Source: Paludibacteraceae bacterium (GTDB lineage: Bacteria > Bacteroidota > Bacteroidia > Bacteroidales > Paludibacteraceae). Taken from it: 64,000 nt of DNA. Location: the NCBI GenBank assembly GCA_016297215.1, contig JAEDGZ010000006.1, positions 1 through 64,000 of the forward strand, given 5' to 3'. The number at the start of each line of letters is the position of its first letter. Within the stretch, counting starts at the first letter, position 1. This document shows, piece by piece, positions 6,938 to 16,091 of the stretch. A program made the translations under genes and the position numbers. The notes beneath the pieces were generated by a model. That model was not told the origin of the DNA, did not search any database, and was given only the letters and a program-made list of their open reading frames with translations.

Positions 6938-7828
6938 ATGATATTGATTGCAGACTCAGGTTCTACCAAGTGCCGCTGGTGTTTGATGACCGCAAACGGA
7001 CAGAGTTCTGAATTTCTGACAGACGGTATCAATCCGCTGTTTCAGACGAGCGACGCGATGCGCAATTCGATTAGTAATCAGTTGCTTCCGCAGATAGCCC
7101 CTTTGCTGTGGGCGGGTACGCTGACGCATGTGTTTTTCTATGGTGCGGGGTGTATTCCGGAGAAGATACCGTTTGTGGAAAAGGCGTTGCAGATGGTGTT
7201 TAAGAAGTCGGAGATAAGGGTGGAGTCGGATATGCTGGCGGCTGCTCGCGGTCTGCTGGGGCATAAGAAAGGCGTGGCATGTATCTTGGGCACGGGGTCG
7301 AACTCGTGCTTGTATGACGGTGAGAAGATGGTGGAGAATGTGCCGTCTCTGGGGTATATCTTGGGCGACGAAGGGTCGGCTGTGGCGCTGGGCAAGCGGC
7401 TTGTGAGCGATGTGCTGACCAACCAGTTGGGGTCGGATATCAAGGAGAAGTTTTTGACGCAATATGAGTTGAATGTGGCGTCTGTGATAGAGCATGTATA
7501 TCGGTTGCCATTCCCTAACCGATGGCTGGCGGGGCTGTCGAAGTTCTGCGCGGAAAATATTGAAGATGAGCGGATTAGTAAACTGGTGTATGACAACTTT
7601 CAGCAGTTTGTTTCGCGTATTGTGGCGCAGTATTTTGAGAAAGACGGGGTGGCGAATGAGGAGACGAGTCATATGCCGGTGGGGTTTGTGGGGTCGGTGG
7701 CGTACTATTATCGTCCGATTCTGGAGCAGGTGATGTCTGACTACGGGTTTACTGTGGGGCAGATATTGCGCGACCCGATGGAGGGCTTGAAGGAATACCA
7801 TAGGGACGATATTGTTCCGACGACTTGA
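6938..7828 (+). CDS. BadF/BadG-type sugar kinase (N-acetylglucosamine kinase-like)
   Basis: A 296-residue cytoplasmic kinase of the BadF/BadG/BcrA/BcrD ATPase fold. MILIADSGSTKCRW is the phosphate-1 motif at the very N-terminus. FYGAGC, GVACILGTGSNSCLYDG and GDEGSAVALGKRLV supply the remaining nucleotide-binding motifs. The frame is open further upstream, but the family begins at MILIADSG and the promoter -7 box lies inside the longer frame, so I use the ATG at 6938. Family members usually phosphorylate GlcNAc or related amino sugars recovered from cell wall. The substrate here is inferred, not shown. Confidence 0.85.
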   Translation: MILIADSGSTKCRWCLMTANGQSSEFLTDGINPLFQTSDAMRNSISNQLLPQIAPLLWAGTLTHVFFYGAGCIPEKIPFVEKALQMVFKKSEIRVESDMLAAARGLLGHKKGVACILGTGSNSCLYDGEKMVENVPSLGYILGDEGSAVALGKRLVSDVLTNQLGSDIKEKFLTQYELNVASVIEHVYRLPFPNRWLAGLSKFCAENIEDERISKLVYDNFQQFVSRIVAQYFEKDGVANEETSHMPVGFVGSVAYYYRPILEQVMSDYGFTVGQILRDPMEGLKEYHRDDIVPTT

Positions 7829-7991
7829 CGTTTTGGTTGCTGTCTTGGTGTTTTTAGTGTCTTTTTGACACTCGGTGAGAGCGGCTTTAGACCCGCTTAA
7901 GAACCGCTCAAAACCCTTACTGCTGGATGCGGAAAATGTGAGTGATATTTTGATAGGTAAAGATGGTGGATTGGAAGCAAAATGATATTTT

Positions 7992-8032
7992 CTGCCAAAA
8001 TGGCAGGGAGAGGTGTGTGGCACGCTATTTGT
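7992..8032 (+). promoter_or_regulatory. Sigma-54-like promoter with upstream palindrome, secA
   Basis: TGGCACGCTATTTGT (8018-8032) matches TGGCACG-N4-TTG. The perfect palindrome CTGCCAAAATGGCAG (7992-8006) ends 11 bp before it. No TTTG/TAnnTTTG promoter is seen in the 260-bp gap before secA. A weak hairpin (GAGCGG / CCGCTC, 7877-7909) lies further upstream. Confidence 0.55.
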
Positions 8033-8088
8033 GAGAGAAAAGTAAAGAAAGAAGATATGAACAAAGTAAATAATTACGAGCAAACGAT

Positions 8089-11000
8089 ATGAATTTTATT
8101 CAGTTAATTACCAAGTTGTTTGGAAATAAGGCGCAGAAAGATATGCGCGAGATTATGCCATACGTGGAGAAAATCAAGGTGGCATACGAGGAGATAGACA
8201 AACTGTCGGACGATGCGTTGCGTGGTCGCAGCCAAGCGTTGATGGCTATGATACAAGAGCGCGTGGCGGGCAAGAAGCAGAAAATCAGTGAACTGAAAGC
8301 CTCGATAGAAGGGCTGGAGATAGACAAACGCGAGAAGGTGTACGATGAGGTGGACAGCCTCGAGAAGCAGATAAAAGAGGATTACAAAAACGTGCTGCTG
8401 GAGATACTGCCGGAGGCGTTTGCTATCGTGAAGAGTACCGCTCGCCGTTTTGCGGAGAACGAGAAAATCATGGTGGTGGCAACACAGCAAGACCGCGATT
8501 TCGCCGCAGACCCGCGTTTCGACTTTGTGGAGATAGTGGGTAACCATGCTATTTATCAAAACCATTGGACGGCAGGCGGCAATGAGATCACATGGGACAT
8601 GGTGCACTATGATGTGCAGTTGATAGGCGGCGTGGTGCTTCACCAAGGTAAGATAGCCGAGATGGCAACGGGTGAGGGTAAGACGCTGGTAGCAACGCTA
8701 CCCGTGTTCCTCAACGCGTTGACGCACGAGGGTGTGCACGTGGTTACCGTGAACGATTATCTGGCAAAGCGCGACTCGGAGTGGATGGGACCGCTGTATA
8801 TGTTCCACGGACTGACAGTGGATTGCATCGACAAGCACCGCCCCAACTCGGACGAGCGCCGCAAGGCATACGCCTGCGACATCACTTTCGGTACGAACAA
8901 CGAGTTCGGCTTCGATTACCTGCGTGATAACATGGCGACTTCGCCGTTGGACTTGGTGCAGCGTGGGCACAACTTCGCCATCGTGGACGAGGTGGACTCC
9001 GTGCTGATAGACGATGCACGTACTCCGTTGATTATCAGTGGTCCTGTGCCGAAGGGCGAGGATCAGATGTTTGACGAATACAAACACCGCGTGGAGCAGT
9101 TGGTGCGCACGCAGACCACGCTGACGACCAAGTTGCTGACGGAGGCGAAGGCGAAGATGGGCAGCGCGGACGAGAAAGAGCGCGAGGCAGGCGAGTTGGC
9201 ATTGTTCCGCTCGTTTAAGGGTATGCCGAAGAACAAGGCGTTGATTAAGTACCTGAGCGAGCCGGGCGTGAAAGTGCGCTTGCAGAAGACGGAGGAGTTC
9301 TATCTGCAAGAGAATGAGAAGAATATGCATATCGCCACCGATGAGTTGTACTTCGTGATTGACGAGAAGAACAAGACCATCGAGTTGACGGACAAGGGTA
9401 TAGATGCCTTGACGGGTACGACGGAAGACCCGAACTTCTTCGTGCTGCCGGATGTGGGCAGCGAGATGGCGGAGGTGGAGAACCAAGCGCAAATGACGCA
9501 GGAAGAGAAGCAGCAGAAGAAAGACGAGATCATGGCGAACTACAGCATCAAGTCGGAGCGCGTACATACTGTGCACCAGTTGCTGAAAGCCTACACGCTG
9601 TTTGAGAAAGATGTGGACTATATCATCGATGACAATCAGGTGAAGATTGTGGATGAGCAGACGGGTCGTGTGATGGAAGGTCGCCGCTGGTCGGACGGGT
9701 TGCACCAAGCCGTGGAAGCGAAGGAGAATGTGAAGGTGGAAGGTGCGACACAGACCTTTGCCACCATCACGCTGCAGAACTATTTCCGCATGTACAACAA
9801 GTTGTCGGGTATGACGGGTACTGCGGAGACCGAGGCGGGCGAGTTCTGGAATATCTACAAACTGGATGTGGTGGTTATTCCGACCAACAGACCTATTGCG
9901 CGCGTGGATATGAACGACCGTATCTATCGCACGAAGCGCGAGAAATACAACGCGGTGATAGATGAGATAGTGGCGCTGGTAGGGCAGGGGAGACCAGTGC
10001 TGGTAGGTACTACCTCGGTGGAAATCAGCGAGTTACTGAGCCGCATGCTGACGTTGAGGAAGATTAAGCACAACGTACTGAATGCGAAGTTGCACCAGCA
10101 GGAGGCGAATGTGGTGGCAGAGGCAGGTCGCCCGGGCGTGGTTACGATAGCCACGAATATGGCAGGTCGTGGAACGGATATCAAACTGACGCCCGAGGTG
10201 AAAGCGGCGGGCGGTTTGGCTATTATCGGTACGGAGCGACATGAGAGCCGCCGTGTGGATAGGCAGTTGCGCGGTCGTTCCGGTCGTCAGGGAGACCCGG
10301 GTAGCAGCGTGTTCTATGTGTCGCTGGAAGATGACCTGATGCGTATGTTCGGCTCTGACCGCATTGCATCGCTGATGGATAGGATGGGCTTTCAAGAGGG
10401 TGAGATGATTGAGCATCAGATGATTAGCAACTCGATTGAGAAAGCGCAGAAGAAAGTAGAGGAGAATAACTTCGGCATTCGTAAGCGCCTGATTGAGTAC
10501 GATGACGTGATGAACCAGCAGCGTAACCTGATTTATGCGAAGCGTCGCCACGCGCTGATGGGCGAGCGTATTGGTGTGGATATCACGAACATGATTTATG
10601 ATACGGCGGAGACCATTCTGTCGGAAGCTAAGGAGGCGGGGGACTACGAAGGGTTGCAGTTTGAGGTGATGCAGACATTTGCGATGGAGGTGCCCTTTGA
10701 TGAGGAGACTTTCCATAGTACGAAAGCAAGCAAGTTGAGCGAGCTGATGGCAGAGTCAGCGATGGAATCGTTCAAACGCCGTATGGATAAATTGGCGGCG
10801 GTGGCTAACCCCGTGATACAGCGAGTGTACATGGACAAGGGGCAGATGTATGAAAACATCTTGATACCTATATCGGACGGCAAGCGCGTGTATAACATTG
10901 CCGTGAACCTGAAGAAAGCCGCAGAAACTGACAGCAAAGAGGTGATTCGTGAGTTTGAGAAGCGCATGCTGCTCTTCGTGATAGACGATGAGTGGAAGGA

Positions 11001-11424
11001 ACATTTGCGCCGTTTGGACGACTTGAAACAGAGCGTGCAGAACGCGTCTTACGAGCAGAAAGACCCCTTGCTTATCTACAAGATAGAGTCGTTTAATATC
11101 TTCAAGGAGATGTTGGATGCGCTGAACCGCCGTGCTATCTCTATCCTGCTGCGTGGGCAGATTCCTACTTCCGATCCGCAGCAAGTGCAACAGGCGGCTC
11201 AACAACGCCGTCAAGACTATTCACGCTATCGCACGCAGAAAGATGCCGTGGCGCAGGCAGCGCAACATAGCGGGCAGGCGGCTGCCGCAGGGCGCGACAC
11301 GCGCGAGCCGCAGAAGCAGATGCCTATTCATGTGGATAAGAAGCCGCGCCCGAATGACCCGTGTCCGTGCGGTAGCGGCAAGAAATACAAGCAATGCCAC
11401 GGCAAGATGGATAATGCACTTTAA
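8089..11424 (+). CDS. secA: Preprotein translocase ATPase SecA
   Basis: The 1111-residue motor that drives unfolded preproteins through SecYEG. Walker A MATGEGKTLVATLP is near residue 190 and DEVDSVLIDDART carries the DEAD-type Walker B. The helicase half contains NMAGRGTDI and QLRGRSGRQGDPGSS, and the extreme C-terminus PCPCGSGKKYKQCHG is the zinc-binding, SecB-interacting tail. The length is normal for Bacteroidales, whose SecA has an acidic and lysine-rich insert between the DEAD motifs (here about residues 330-500). The downstream DUF3078 gene starts 11 bp before the secA stop. Confidence 0.99.
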   Translation: MNFIQLITKLFGNKAQKDMREIMPYVEKIKVAYEEIDKLSDDALRGRSQALMAMIQERVAGKKQKISELKASIEGLEIDKREKVYDEVDSLEKQIKEDYKNVLLEILPEAFAIVKSTARRFAENEKIMVVATQQDRDFAADPRFDFVEIVGNHAIYQNHWTAGGNEITWDMVHYDVQLIGGVVLHQGKIAEMATGEGKTLVATLPVFLNALTHEGVHVVTVNDYLAKRDSEWMGPLYMFHGLTVDCIDKHRPNSDERRKAYACDITFGTNNEFGFDYLRDNMATSPLDLVQRGHNFAIVDEVDSVLIDDARTPLIISGPVPKGEDQMFDEYKHRVEQLVRTQTTLTTKLLTEAKAKMGSADEKEREAGELALFRSFKGMPKNKALIKYLSEPGVKVRLQKTEEFYLQENEKNMHIATDELYFVIDEKNKTIELTDKGIDALTGTTEDPNFFVLPDVGSEMAEVENQAQMTQEEKQQKKDEIMANYSIKSERVHTVHQLLKAYTLFEKDVDYIIDDNQVKIVDEQTGRVMEGRRWSDGLHQAVEAKENVKVEGATQTFATITLQNYFRMYNKLSGMTGTAETEAGEFWNIYKLDVVVIPTNRPIARVDMNDRIYRTKREKYNAVIDEIVALVGQGRPVLVGTTSVEISELLSRMLTLRKIKHNVLNAKLHQQEANVVAEAGRPGVVTIATNMAGRGTDIKLTPEVKAAGGLAIIGTERHESRRVDRQLRGRSGRQGDPGSSVFYVSLEDDLMRMFGSDRIASLMDRMGFQEGEMIEHQMISNSIEKAQKKVEENNFGIRKRLIEYDDVMNQQRNLIYAKRRHALMGERIGVDITNMIYDTAETILSEAKEAGDYEGLQFEVMQTFAMEVPFDEETFHSTKASKLSELMAESAMESFKRRMDKLAAVANPVIQRVYMDKGQMYENILIPISDGKRVYNIAVNLKKAAETDSKEVIREFEKRMLLFVIDDEWKEHLRRLDDLKQSVQNASYEQKDPLLIYKIESFNIFKEMLDALNRRAISILLRGQIPTSDPQQVQQAAQQRRQDYSRYRTQKDAVAQAAQHSGQAAAAGRDTREPQKQMPIHVDKKPRPNDPCPCGSGKKYKQCHGKMDNAL

Positions 11425-12670
11425 TCATTTCCCATTGACTATAAAACGCATTCTTACCATACTCTCCTTTGTTTGTGCTGCCAATATCTTGGTGGCACAA
11501 ACTGATACTATCCCGGTCTCTTGGTTGGATACCGCTCGGTTGCAGGATGAGCCTTCGACCGTGTCCGATACGTGGTTGCTGGATATGATTCAGAGCGCAC
11601 GGGTTTCGGGGAATACGGATAGTGCGGATTTGCTAGTTGGCTTAGATACACTTGGCTTTATTATGGTAGATACCCTATCAGGAGATACGCTATGGACGGT
11701 GGCACAAGTGCAGAAACGCGACTCCATACGTCGTGAGATAGCAATGATGGATTCGCTCAAGTTGATGAATGCGCAACTGGAGGAACAGGAGCATGAGGTG
11801 CCGGTAATTGCAGTGCAACGTTCTTTGGTAAAAGATGTAGAAGAAGATCAGCGTGATGTAATGCGTGCTATTCGCAATATGCACACACCGTGGCGCAAAG
11901 AGGCGACAATCATAGCACAGATGACGCAGAACTACGTTTCGCCCAACTGGTATCAGGGTGGTGTCTCAAGTTTTGCGATATTGAGCATAGTCAAAGGACA
12001 GATAGGCTATTATGGAGACAGATTCACGTGGGAGAATACCGGGGAATGGCGGGCAGGTGGCTCTACGGCGAAAGAAGATACGCTCCGTTATGTGGCATGC
12101 ACTGACGATTTGTTTAGACTATATTCGAAAGCTAACTATAAGGCAGTGAATAAACTCTACTATTCTTTCTCTGCCGAGTTTGAGACACGTTTCTTTCGTA
12201 CCTACAAGACCAATACAACGACACTTAAGTCTGCCCCCTTCTCGCCTGTGCGGTTGAATTTAGCATTGGGTATTGACTATAAACCGATAGAGGGAATGTC
12301 TATTTCTTTCTCTCCGCTGGCATACAAGCTGATTCACGTGGCAGACACGGTGAATATGAACAAGGCGGATTATGGTATTGAGGCTGGCAAGAAGACGCTG
12401 AATGATGTGGGTAGTTCGATACGTTTTGAGTATGTATGGAACCCGGTGCGCGAGGTGGTGCTGGAGACGAAACTCTATATGTACACCAACTACAAGAAGG
12501 TGGAATTGGACTTGGAAGTCAACTGCGACTTTATTATCAATCGTTTTTTCTCTGCTCGCCTTATGCTCCATCCGCGATACGACAATACTGTCATCTTGGA
12601 TGGGCAAGAGAAAGCTAAAATGCAGTTTAAGGAACTGCTTTCTATTGGTTTTGCGCACAAGTTTAGATGA
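11414..12670 (+). CDS. DUF3078 outer-membrane protein
   Basis: A 418-residue secreted protein with a signal peptide (LTILSFVCAANILVAQ, residues about 14-30). From residue 170 it is rich in alternating aromatic strands (NWYQGGVSSFAILSIVKG, GDRFTWENTGEWRAGG), which is the DUF3078 signature of Bacteroidetes beta-barrel or barrel-like proteins. Function is unknown. The start is the ATG at 11414, inside secA. An open frame extends far upstream only because it shadows secA. Residues about 30-165 lack strand character and hold an acidic, coiled-coil-like stretch (MDSLKLMNAQLEEQEHE). The 11-bp overlap with secA suggests translational coupling. Confidence 0.8.
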   Translation: MHFNHFPLTIKRILTILSFVCAANILVAQTDTIPVSWLDTARLQDEPSTVSDTWLLDMIQSARVSGNTDSADLLVGLDTLGFIMVDTLSGDTLWTVAQVQKRDSIRREIAMMDSLKLMNAQLEEQEHEVPVIAVQRSLVKDVEEDQRDVMRAIRNMHTPWRKEATIIAQMTQNYVSPNWYQGGVSSFAILSIVKGQIGYYGDRFTWENTGEWRAGGSTAKEDTLRYVACTDDLFRLYSKANYKAVNKLYYSFSAEFETRFFRTYKTNTTTLKSAPFSPVRLNLALGIDYKPIEGMSISFSPLAYKLIHVADTVNMNKADYGIEAGKKTLNDVGSSIRFEYVWNPVREVVLETKLYMYTNYKKVELDLEVNCDFIINRFFSARLMLHPRYDNTVILDGQEKAKMQFKELLSIGFAHKFR

Positions 12671-12751
12671 TGATATGAGGCGTGCATGGAAATGTGACTA
12701 TGTCTTTTGTTGATACAAAAAACTATAAAAATAAATTATTTTTTACGCCCC

Positions 12752-12783
12752 TTTGCATATGTAAAAAAAAAGCAGTACCTTTG
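12752..12783 (+). promoter_or_regulatory. Promoter of the glycan locus
   Basis: TTTG (12752-12755), a 20-nt spacer and TACCTTTG (12776-12783). The leader to the ATG at 12857 is about 70 nt. No other promoter of this type is visible until 24.4 kb on this strand, so it may drive the whole cluster to 22764. Confidence 0.8.
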
Positions 12784-12856
12784 CGAGTTGCAATGAAAAA
12801 TTGTTTTCGCATAGAATTAACCGATTCCAGTTATATTTAATTTCCAAAAGAAGTAA

Positions 12857-14029
12857 ATGAATACCGAAACGAAAAAACCAAAAGTCAGAGTCATAGCATT
12901 CTACCTTCCCCAATTCCATCCAATACCTGAGAATGACAAATGGTGGGGCAAAGGCTTCACCGAATGGACGAACGTAGCAAAGGCAAAACCATTATTTCGC
13001 GGTCATTATCAACCCCGTATTCCTGCTGATTTAGGATTTTATGACCTTCGCTTGCCGGAGGTGCGTGAGCAGCAAGCCCAACTCGCCCGCGAGGTCGGCA
13101 TTGAGGGTTTCTGCTATTGGCACTATTGGTTCGGTAACGGCAAACAACTCCTCGAGCGTCCTTTCAACGAGGTTCTTTCCTGCGGCAAACCCGACTTCCC
13201 TTTCTGCCTCGGCTGGGCGAACCATAGTTGGACTAACAAAAGTTGGGAAGCGGGTACGCGCAAACAAAAAGAGATGACTTTGATGGAGATGGTTTATTCC
13301 GAAGAAGAATATATCAAGCATTTCTACGATGTCTTGCCTGCCTTCAAAGACAAAAGATACATCACAGTAGATGGTAAACCCCTATTTTTAGTATGGGCGC
13401 CATTGGAGATACCTGATTCTGTTGCTTTTACATCTTTGTGGCAAAAACTAGCAAAAGAAAATGGTTTAAATGGAATTCATTTTGTAGGGCGTCAGCATAC
13501 TATCCGTCCGCATGATAGAACTTTAACTAATGGTATCTTGCGTAATATTCCGAATGTTGCTGGTATGCTATATCAACAGGTATTTGATGCGGGTTTTGAT
13601 GCTGTAAATCCAAGAGGAGATATGCGTGCAGAGCATTATGTACGCTCATTAAAGGATATCTTTTTTAGAGGGGTGGCAGTTCGTCTTTTCAAGTGCTTCC
13701 CAATTTCTAAATGTGATCAGCGAGAAATAAACAAATTCCTTTATAGTGATGAAGAACGACGTGAAAATGTTTACCCAACGATATTGCCAAACTGGGATAG
13801 AAGCCCGCGAAGTGGAAGGAAGGCACGGATTTATGTAAATAGCACTCCGGAAGTGTTTGGCGAACAAATAGATACTGTGCTTGATTTGATAAAAAATAAG
13901 AAAGACGAGCATAAGATAATTTTTTTACGTTCTTGGAATGAGTGGGCAGAAGGCAACTATGTAGAGCCCGACCTACGCTACGGTCACGGTTATTTGGATA
14001 TGCTGAGAGAAAAACTATTGGGAGACTAA
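12857..14029 (+). CDS. WbsX-family glycan-processing protein (GH99-like)
   Basis: A 390-residue protein with the clear WbsX signature: VIAFYLPQFHPIPENDKWWGKGFTEWTNV at the N-terminus, then GIEGFCYWHYWFG and FCLGWANHSWT, and FLRSWNEWAEGNYVEPD near the C-terminus. The fold belongs with glycoside hydrolase family 99-like TIM barrels. Family members sit in O-antigen and rhamnan loci and are annotated as glycosyltransferases, though the activity of most is unproven. There is no signal peptide, so it is probably cytoplasmic. It is the first gene after the locus promoter, and the next gene (GT4) starts 17 bp later. Confidence 0.85.
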   Translation: MNTETKKPKVRVIAFYLPQFHPIPENDKWWGKGFTEWTNVAKAKPLFRGHYQPRIPADLGFYDLRLPEVREQQAQLAREVGIEGFCYWHYWFGNGKQLLERPFNEVLSCGKPDFPFCLGWANHSWTNKSWEAGTRKQKEMTLMEMVYSEEEYIKHFYDVLPAFKDKRYITVDGKPLFLVWAPLEIPDSVAFTSLWQKLAKENGLNGIHFVGRQHTIRPHDRTLTNGILRNIPNVAGMLYQQVFDAGFDAVNPRGDMRAEHYVRSLKDIFFRGVAVRLFKCFPISKCDQREINKFLYSDEERRENVYPTILPNWDRSPRSGRKARIYVNSTPEVFGEQIDTVLDLIKNKKDEHKIIFLRSWNEWAEGNYVEPDLRYGHGYLDMLREKLLGD

Positions 14030-14046
14030 CACAATACTTGTTGAGT

Positions 14047-15204
14047 ATGAAAATATTTATGATTGCGAGAGGTTATCCTTCACTAAGAGAGCCTCAGTGG
14101 GGGTGTTTTGAGAAAGACCAGGCTGAGGCTTTGCAAAAAGTTGGGCACGAAGTGGTTATGGTTTGTATGGATACTCGCTTTCGTACTTTTTGGAGGTCCA
14201 TAGGAATAACGCGTAAACGCGTAAATGGTGTAGTAGTGTATAATCAATTCTTTATTCCGGGACGTTTTGTTCAGTTGTTCTTCAATGATGCCATCAATAA
14301 TCGTTGGAAAGAGTGGCAGTGGAAACGAGTTTTTCGATGTGCATATGAAGAACAAGGAAGACCGGATTTGATATATGCTCATTATATGTGGAATATCAAA
14401 TACGGGGTGCAAGTGAATAAACAGTATCATTTGCCCCTTGTTGGCATTGAGCACTGGAGCGAGATGGGAAAAGAGATCGTGCTACCATCTGTAGTAAAAC
14501 TCGCAGAGAACACATATCCGTATGTGAATCAGTTGATAACGGTGTCAGACTCACTTCGAAATAACATAAAGAAATGGGTGGGTAACGATGCGCTTGTTGT
14601 GCATAACATGATAGGCAAAGAGTTTACGTGTCAACCGAATAATACCCCTCATCCTCTTACATTTGTTACTACGGGAAGTCTCATCTATCGTAAAGGTTTC
14701 GATTTGCTCATAGAGGCATTACATCGGATTAATAATCAATTGCCGAAGGGATGGCAGTGCAATATCATTGGTGGTGGAGAGAAAATGGCGGAGTTGCAGC
14801 AACAAATAGACGAAGCACAACTCAACAATCAAATCCATCTCGTAGGACAGAAGAATAAACAAGAGATAGTGCAACTATTGCAGCAGAGTGATATATTTGT
14901 GTTGCCTTCTCGCAGTGAGACATTTGGAGTTGTATATATAGAGGCAACTGCGTGTGGGCTACCTATCATAGCAACGGATTGTGGTGGACCGAAGGAGATT
15001 GTTACACCTCAGAATGGAGTATTGATCCCGATGGATGACACTGACGCACTTGCAAACGCAATACTCCATATGACAACCCATTTGTCAGACTATGACCGCC
15101 AAGCCATTGCGGCAGATTGCCAAGCACGTTTCTCGCCGGAGGTAATTGCGAAACAACTAACCGATATATTTGAAAAAGTACTTGCAGAATATGCAACCCA
15201 ATAA
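14047..15204 (+). CDS. Glycosyltransferase family 4 (GT-B)
   Basis: A 385-residue retaining glycosyltransferase. The N-terminal Rossmann half starts MKIFMIARGYPSLREPQWG. The C-terminal half has TTGSLIYRKGFDLLIEAL and the GT4 donor-sugar motif (LPSRSETFGVVYIEATACGLP, with the E-x7-E pair). I use the ATG at 14047 because upstream residues of the open frame duplicate the end of the WbsX gene. It is preceded by WbsX and followed 9 bp later by the PglD-like gene. The sugar it transfers cannot be read from the sequence. Confidence 0.88.
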   Translation: MKIFMIARGYPSLREPQWGCFEKDQAEALQKVGHEVVMVCMDTRFRTFWRSIGITRKRVNGVVVYNQFFIPGRFVQLFFNDAINNRWKEWQWKRVFRCAYEEQGRPDLIYAHYMWNIKYGVQVNKQYHLPLVGIEHWSEMGKEIVLPSVVKLAENTYPYVNQLITVSDSLRNNIKKWVGNDALVVHNMIGKEFTCQPNNTPHPLTFVTTGSLIYRKGFDLLIEALHRINNQLPKGWQCNIIGGGEKMAELQQQIDEAQLNNQIHLVGQKNKQEIVQLLQQSDIFVLPSRSETFGVVYIEATACGLPIIATDCGGPKEIVTPQNGVLIPMDDTDALANAILHMTTHLSDYDRQAIAADCQARFSPEVIAKQLTDIFEKVLAEYATQ

Positions 15205-15213
15205 TAGTATATC

Positions 15214-15843
15214 ATGAACCATTTGATAATCATAGGTGCAGGCGGTATGGGGCGTACTATGTACGACATGGCGCGAGAGAGCATAGGATATGGCGAAGAA
15301 TACGACATCAAGGGTTTTATTGATGATAACCTTTCTGCCTTAGACGGTTTCCCGAATTATCCTCCTCTGCTGTCTTCCATCACTACCTATCAGCCTCAAT
15401 CTGACGATATCTTTGTTTGCTCTATCGGGGGCGGTGCGCGGCGAAAATGTATGGAGGAGATTATAGCCCGCGGGGGACGTTTCTTGACAATGATTCACAA
15501 GACAGTACGGTTGGGGACGAATGTTAGCATCGGAGAAGGAACTATTTTAGGTGCTTTCACAACCATAGGCGCTGACGCTCATGTAGGAAAATACAATCTT
15601 ATCCAGTCATATACCGTGGTAGGGCACGACTCCCGTATAGGAGATTGGAACCGCATAGATACGCACGTTACACTTGTTGGCGGAACTATTGTGGAAGAAG
15701 AAACGGATATACATACCGGTGCTATGATTAGCCACAATGTAGTCGTGGAGAGCCGGTCGCGCGTGGCTGCATGTAGTTTCGTCATACGGCGGGTAAAGAC
15801 GGGCACAACAGTCATGGGCAATCCCGCCAAGAGATTAATGTAG
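15214..15843 (+). CDS. PglD/NeuD-type sugar N-(or O-)acyltransferase
   Basis: A 209-residue protein with the two-part architecture of PglD and NeuD. An N-terminal nucleotide-sugar-binding Rossmann domain (LIIIGAGGMGRTMYD) is followed by a left-handed beta-helix of hexapeptide repeats. Histidine 138 in VVGHDSRIG aligns with the catalytic base of PglD, which acetylates the 4-amino group of a UDP-amino sugar. The neighbours include ACP, KAS III and reductases. I therefore infer that this enzyme could take an acyl-ACP donor rather than acetyl-CoA. That is untested, and plain acetylation remains possible. Confidence 0.85.
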   Translation: MNHLIIIGAGGMGRTMYDMARESIGYGEEYDIKGFIDDNLSALDGFPNYPPLLSSITTYQPQSDDIFVCSIGGGARRKCMEEIIARGGRFLTMIHKTVRLGTNVSIGEGTILGAFTTIGADAHVGKYNLIQSYTVVGHDSRIGDWNRIDTHVTLVGGTIVEEETDIHTGAMISHNVVVESRSRVAACSFVIRRVKTGTTVMGNPAKRLM

Positions 15844-15863
15844 AATACAAAAAATACTTTATT

Positions 15864-16091
15864 ATGGATATTCAAGAATTTATAGCCAATGTGGCTGAGC
15901 AGTTTGATGATTTGCAAGTAGAGTTAACTCCTGCAACGGAGTTTCGCAAAGTAGAAGGATGGACTTCGTTAGTAGCCTTGTTGGTTATCACGATGGTGGA
16001 CGATGAGTATGGTATCGTGCTCCCGCCGGAAGAAATGCGCAAGACTAATACCATCCAAGAGTTGTTTGATTTGGTAGTTAGCAAACAATAA
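15864..16091 (+). CDS. Acyl carrier protein 1 of the glycan locus
   Basis: A 75-residue acidic four-helix carrier. The phosphopantetheine serine is S35 in GWTSL, where the canonical DSL aspartate is replaced by threonine. The recognition helix continues as VALLVITMVDDEYGI. The stop codon shares its last base with the start of the next SDR (TAATG), so the two are translationally coupled. This is not the housekeeping fatty-acid ACP, whose DSLDxVEL motif differs. It probably carries the special acyl chain made by the neighbouring KAS III and reductases. Confidence 0.8.
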   Translation: MDIQEFIANVAEQFDDLQVELTPATEFRKVEGWTSLVALLVITMVDDEYGIVLPPEEMRKTNTIQELFDLVVSKQ

